A model generated the notes under the pieces. That model ran no database searches. It was not told the origin of the DNA and saw only the letters and a program-made list of their open reading frames with translations. A stretch of 11,505 nt of DNA, from assembly GCA_015478945.1 (NCBI GenBank), contig JABUQX010021173.1:177501-189005 (forward strand), written 5' to 3'. Origin of the DNA: Trachelipus rathkii. Its lineage: Eukaryota; Arthropoda; Malacostraca; Isopoda; Trachelipodidae. Shown one piece after another: positions 6,912 through 11,505 of this stretch (position 1 is the stretch's first letter; each line of letters opens with the position of its first letter). The translations under genes and the position numbers were made by a program.

Positions 6912-7370
6912 GCATTGGCAGATGGGGCAGAGTTTGGAGCAAAGGAGAAGGCAGTTCAGACAAACACAGACAGATGCAGGGCATGGGCTTGGTGGGCAGA
7001 AAGGAGAATAGGCTTATGGACAGACAGATAAACAGAGGAGCTGGAGCCACATAGAGGCGTGTGGGCAGATTACATTGGAATAGTGGGCATGAAGCACTGA
7101 GAACTGGAGATGATAAGAGGCGCAGGGCAGTGAAAGAGGGGCACGCAGGTTTGGCAGACAACAGACAGACAGTGACAGATACATATGAAAAAGAAGCGGT
7201 CAGACAGCAAACGAGGTAGAGCCCTTAGGACAGAAAGGGAGAGAACCGACAAACAGTCATACCGATGGTGCACAGACAGAATACAGCCCTGAACAGGCAG
7301 TCTGACAGATATATACATACAGAAATAAAAGAGCTCAAGGCAAGAGAGAGAGGGGAGAGAGAATATTTTT
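6912..7370. repeat. degenerate purine-rich GACA/GGCAG minisatellite-like block
   Basis: About 460 bp strongly enriched in A and G on the + strand, studded with CAGACAGACA, GGGCAG, GGCAGA and ACAGACAG motifs at irregular spacing, and ending in another GAGAGAGAGGGGAGAGAG run (about 7343-7361). Open frames on the minus strand here are Ser/Leu/Cys-rich by-products of the composition. It looks like an old (GACA)n array decayed by substitution, with strong strand asymmetry. Confidence 0.65.
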
Positions 7371-7686
7371 CTTTAACTTTTTAAAAATCGATTTTAAACT
7401 ACAGAACATTATTAAAGTCATTTAAAGAGCACTTTAGAGTAAGTAGCAGTATTTAAAATTACAGTAATGGCTCTTAACATGTATATGTTTAATCTTTTGC
7501 GGTTGTAATCTCTTTACAACCTGCATATATGCTGATATCTCCAGGCATTTGGCAAAGCGTAAAGCAAGTGGTAAGAGGCATGGAGCCCAGCATATGAGTT
7601 AGGAATATTAAATTGAAACGGTTTATTAATGAGAGCTTATTTTCTGAAAGGAACTTAGTTACAAAGACTAGAGAGTCTCTCTCTCT
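7371..7686. other. unassigned AT-rich sequence
   Basis: No gene recognised. A patch at about 7520-7600 with more G and C (CTGCATATATGCTGATATCTCC and following) has no assignment. A short CT run (7675-7688) precedes the TA tract. Confidence 0.3.
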
Positions 7687-7718
7687 CTATATACTCTATA
7701 TATATATATATATATATA

Positions 7719-7753
<35 letters not shown>

Positions 7754-7782
7754 ACTAATATATAATATATATATATACTCTT
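7687..7782. repeat. (TA)n microsatellite, interrupted
   Basis: TA tracts separated by ACTCTA, ACTTA and AATAACTAATATAA interruptions. Confidence 0.9.
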
Positions 7783-7835
7783 ACCTCTTCTTCTTCTTCT
7801 TTATATATAATATAATAATAATAATAATAACCAAC
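7783..7835. repeat. (CTT)n and (AAT)n microsatellite pair
   Basis: A CTTCTTCTTCTTCTT run (about 7787-7801) and then a TAATAATAATAATAATAA run (about 7813-7830). On the minus strand this lies just past the 3' untranslated region of the reverse transcriptase remnant, so it may be the short-tandem-repeat tail that many non-LTR elements carry. Confidence 0.8.
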
Positions 7836-8109
7836 AATAACCTGTAATATAACAATATGCATGTATATATAATCTACCTCATACAACAGGATCGCAGTGG
7901 GAGGTGGCCATACCACAGAGAAAGTAGTAGAAGTATGATGCAAGTCCCGAAGAAAATCCCTTACTTGCCGTCGCACCTTATAAACCTGAAGGCTCGTCAC
8001 AGTTAAGAGAATCACCTGGGGGCTTCACGAGATAATGTCGGACCCTCACTGCAGTACTGTGGCTGGGTTTGCCATCCCTTGGGCCAGGCCACAACTATTA
8101 ACCCCTCAC
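7836..8109 (-). other. probable 3' untranslated region of the LINE remnant
   Basis: This stretch lies directly downstream (minus strand) of the C-terminal end of the reverse transcriptase remnant and runs to the microsatellite tail. No domain is recognised. An 86-codon minus-strand frame (7755-8015) runs into TA and CTT repeats and is unlikely to be a gene. Assignment rests on position only. Confidence 0.4.
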
Positions 8110-9505
<1,396 letters not shown>

Positions 9506-9613
9506 GCTTAATATATCTTTTTACATAATATAAATTATTTATTTATCTTATTAATTTATATATATATAAAATAACAATATATATAAGTCAACAACAATAA
9601 TATATAATAATAA

Positions 9614-9650
<37 letters not shown>

Positions 9651-9664
9651 TATGAAACTATCTA
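9506..9664. repeat. AT-rich composite repeats
   Basis: TA runs at about 9557-9566 and 9616-9644 separated by AACAACAATAATATATAATAATAAC-type sequence. No gene. Beyond about 9505 no reverse transcriptase similarity can be followed, so the upstream part of the LINE is lost or was replaced here. Confidence 0.75.
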
Positions 9665-9711
9665 GTTGTGTGTGTGTGCAAAGGTGTGTGTGTGTGTGTG
9701 CGTGTGTGTGT
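9665..9711. repeat. (TG)n microsatellite, interrupted
   Basis: GT tract with CAAAG and CG interruptions. Confidence 0.93.
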
Positions 9712-9779
9712 TTATGAAATGATCACATTTATTAATTAATTAAAGATAATTAAAAAATCATTTCAAATATGTAATATAT

Positions 9780-9805
9780 GTAATAATAATAATAATAATA
9801 ATAAT
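9780..9805. repeat. (TAA)n microsatellite
   Basis: Eight consecutive TAA/AAT units in an AT-rich surrounding. Confidence 0.93.
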
Positions 9806-10009
9806 GTAACAACAATATAAAAAACATCCAATAACAGCAACCAACAACAACTATTAACTATTAACTATATTAAATATCCCTTTTTATCTTTATATATATA
9901 TACTATATATATATACAACTTAATATAATATAATAATAATAATAATATGTAACAACAATATATATATATATAATAATAGCAATAATAATATATATATATA
10001 TATATAATA

Positions 10010-10041
<32 letters not shown>

Positions 10042-10190
10042 CTAATAACTATATATATGTAATAATATATATATATTATACTATACTATATTATATATAT
10101 ATATATACTATATATATATATATATGTAATATATATACTTACTTTATATATATATTCTTAATAATAATATATATTTTAACTATATCTCTG
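9806..10190. repeat. dense mixture of TA, TAA and AACAACAAT repeats
   Basis: Nearly 400 bp of short alternating TA runs, TAATAATAA runs (for example 9930-9945 and 10013-10041) and AACAACAATAT segments, with hardly any unique sequence. No gene. The repeated switching between motif types is discussed as a finding. Confidence 0.85.
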
Positions 10191-10400
10191 TTCTCGTTAA
10201 GCACAGCTTACTTTACCCTACTGACGCTATTTGCAGATGCTTTCAAAATAATTTATTTCTATAAAGACCTAAAATATAAAAATAGCCATCGTAGTATAAT
10301 TAGCAACAAATTTCCAATGTAATAATAACCAACATTTTTTTTTAAAAGTTGGATAAAAATCTGAAAATGAAAAAAATACTATATCCATTTGCCTAATTTA
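10191..10400. other. unassigned AT-rich sequence
   Basis: No gene or motif recognised. Confidence 0.35.
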
Positions 10401-10680
10401 ACTATTTATATCTTTAATAATAACAACAACCTTAATAGCAATAACATAACAACTATATATATGCATATATATCACTTTATATATGTATGTATATATTATA
10501 TGTATATATATATATATATATATAACAACTTAACCTTAATAACTGCTACTTCTTTCTTTCTGCTGCCATATATATACTTTTTATGTATATAAACAATAAC
10601 AACAACCTTAACAACAACCTTATGTAATAACAGCAACCTTATGTAACAATAACGCTAACAACTCTTAACTCTTCACTATA
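10400..10680. repeat. TA and AACAACAACCTT low-complexity block
   Basis: A (TA)n core at about 10504-10523, flanked by AATAACAACAACCTTAATAGC and by AACAACAACCTTATGTAATA units. AACCTTATGTAA occurs twice about 20 bases apart (10615-10643), a short imperfect tandem repeat. No gene. Confidence 0.75.
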
Positions 10681-10953
10681 TGAATTTGAGTAAACTTGGT
10701 GCAAAAAGGTTTAACTACATCTGAGCATTTACCTTACCAACACACATACACTTTGTTCGTACACACTCTCAGGCTGGAATGGTGACAGCAATTCAGCATT
10801 TTATCTTTCAACTACTTTCTAGAAGCCGTTGAAGTGAAAATTGTTACCATTCTGATTACAAATGGTTTGAAAAAAAAGAAAGAAAAAAATATTCTTAATA
10901 GTTTAAACCTTTAATAATAACAGTAAAATTAATAAGAGCAGTCTTGGCGTCAT

Positions 10954-10959
<6 letters not shown>
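10681..10959. other. unassigned sequence
   Basis: No gene recognised. Contains an A-rich run (about 10869-10889). Confidence 0.3.

Positions 10960-10986
<27 letters not shown>
10960..10986. repeat. (CA)n microsatellite
   Basis: A perfect CA tract of 13 units, followed by CATATG. Confidence 0.95.
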
Positions 10987-11505
10987 TATGTAGCTCACAC
11001 TCCTACGCCCACACACAATACGCAATCTACTATAGCATAGAAACAGAAGACCTAAATTTCTCATATAGAGGAAGAAAGGCAATGTCCCAATTCTTCTTTA
11101 AGTTTAAGGAGAAGAAAATGTTGGCGCCCAATGATACCCAAGGCTCTTTCGTTTGGCGTCGAATTGGACACCGGAGGCGGGTCTCAGCTTGAAGAAAAGA
11201 AGAAGAAAAAAGCAGAAACAGTTATTATAGAATTATCATAATAAAGCTGCTACATTTCCTTTATTTATTATTGCAATTATTATTATTCCATTGTTTTATA
11301 CCTTGTTTACCACGTTATTACTAGTGCATTCTATACCTGGTTAAATTGTTCTTAACTGACTTATTTACATTTATTTTTGTTTATCTTACTCTTATTTATA
11401 TTATAAAATTAAATATTAAATATATATCTTACATTATTTATTGTACCTTTATCTGTTATATTATACCTTATTCCCAATTATGTTCCCTGTTGTATCTTAT
11501 CGTTA
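10987..11505. other. unassigned sequence, AT-rich to the right
   Basis: An 82-codon + strand frame (10944-11192) starts upstream of the CA tract and runs through it. Its non-repeat half contains no domain I recognise (it includes FFFKFKEKKMLAPND), and it lacks support as a gene. The GC-richer patch at about 11120-11190 could be an exon fragment or an unknown repeat. Beyond 11220 the sequence is AT-rich with scattered TTATTTATT and TTATACCTT segments and no recognisable feature. Confidence 0.35.

Noticed and set aside
6811..7161. 116-codon minus-strand frame, Ser/Leu/Pro-rich
   Set aside because: By-product of a purine-rich + strand; it runs through (GA)n and (GACA)n repeats and has no domain.
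10944..11192. 82-codon frame to the right of the CA tract as a possible exon
   Set aside because: It begins within or before a microsatellite, has no recognised domain, and there is no splice-site or homology support.

Overview
This is eukaryotic, gene-poor, AT-rich DNA made almost entirely of decayed transposable elements and microsatellites. The (AACCT)n arrays (the arthropod telomere-type TTAGG unit read on the other strand), the dense dinucleotide, trinucleotide and tetranucleotide repeats, and a non-LTR reverse transcriptase of a type I associate with decapod crustaceans suggest an arthropod, most likely a decapod (shrimp or crab). The organism is inferred, not proven. No intact host gene, tRNA gene, rRNA gene, CRISPR array or prokaryotic signal is supported. 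The longest open frames are translated microsatellites or antisense shadows of transposon remnants.

Layout. Positions 1-960 hold low-information sequence with a degenerate (AACCT)n array at 258-391, flanked by an imperfect inverted repeat. Positions 962-1080 are a (TA)n tract. Positions 1429-3945 hold the + strand remains of a hAT-superfamily transposase of the ZMYM1-like type (TTF-like zinc finger region, DUF4371-like core, C-terminal hAT dimerisation domain), broken by at least eight stops and several frameshifts. Positions 3960-4600 are TA and CA repeats with short unassigned sequence. At 4818-5137 lies a 320-bp non-autonomous hAT element with imperfect terminal inverted repeats and a perfect 8-bp target-site duplication. 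It is followed by a (GA)n tract, a GC-rich 120-bp inverted-repeat element at 5489-5608 and a second (AACCT)n array at 5678-5748.

Positions 6159-6262 hold a 90-bp perfect-arm foldback bounded by an exact 7-bp direct repeat, next to a tRNA-like (SINE-type) fragment on the minus strand. Positions 6604-7370 are an (ATAC)n tract and then a purine-rich, degenerate GACA/GA block. Positions 7687-7860 are composite repeats that may form the microsatellite tail of the LINE next to them. Positions 8110-9505 hold, on the minus strand, a decayed non-LTR reverse transcriptase. It is split by a 102-bp (AT)n microsatellite, and its catalytic YADD motif reads YADG. The rest, 9530-11505, is AT/TAA/AAC-rich repeats and unassigned AT-rich DNA.

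The genes do not work together as a system. They are independent dead insertions. The points most worth a second look are the two small inverted-repeat elements with clean direct-repeat boundaries, the microsatellite that arose inside the reverse transcriptase, the (AACCT)n array enclosed by inverted repeats, and a recurrent composite low-complexity motif that may be either biology or a sequencing/assembly artefact.
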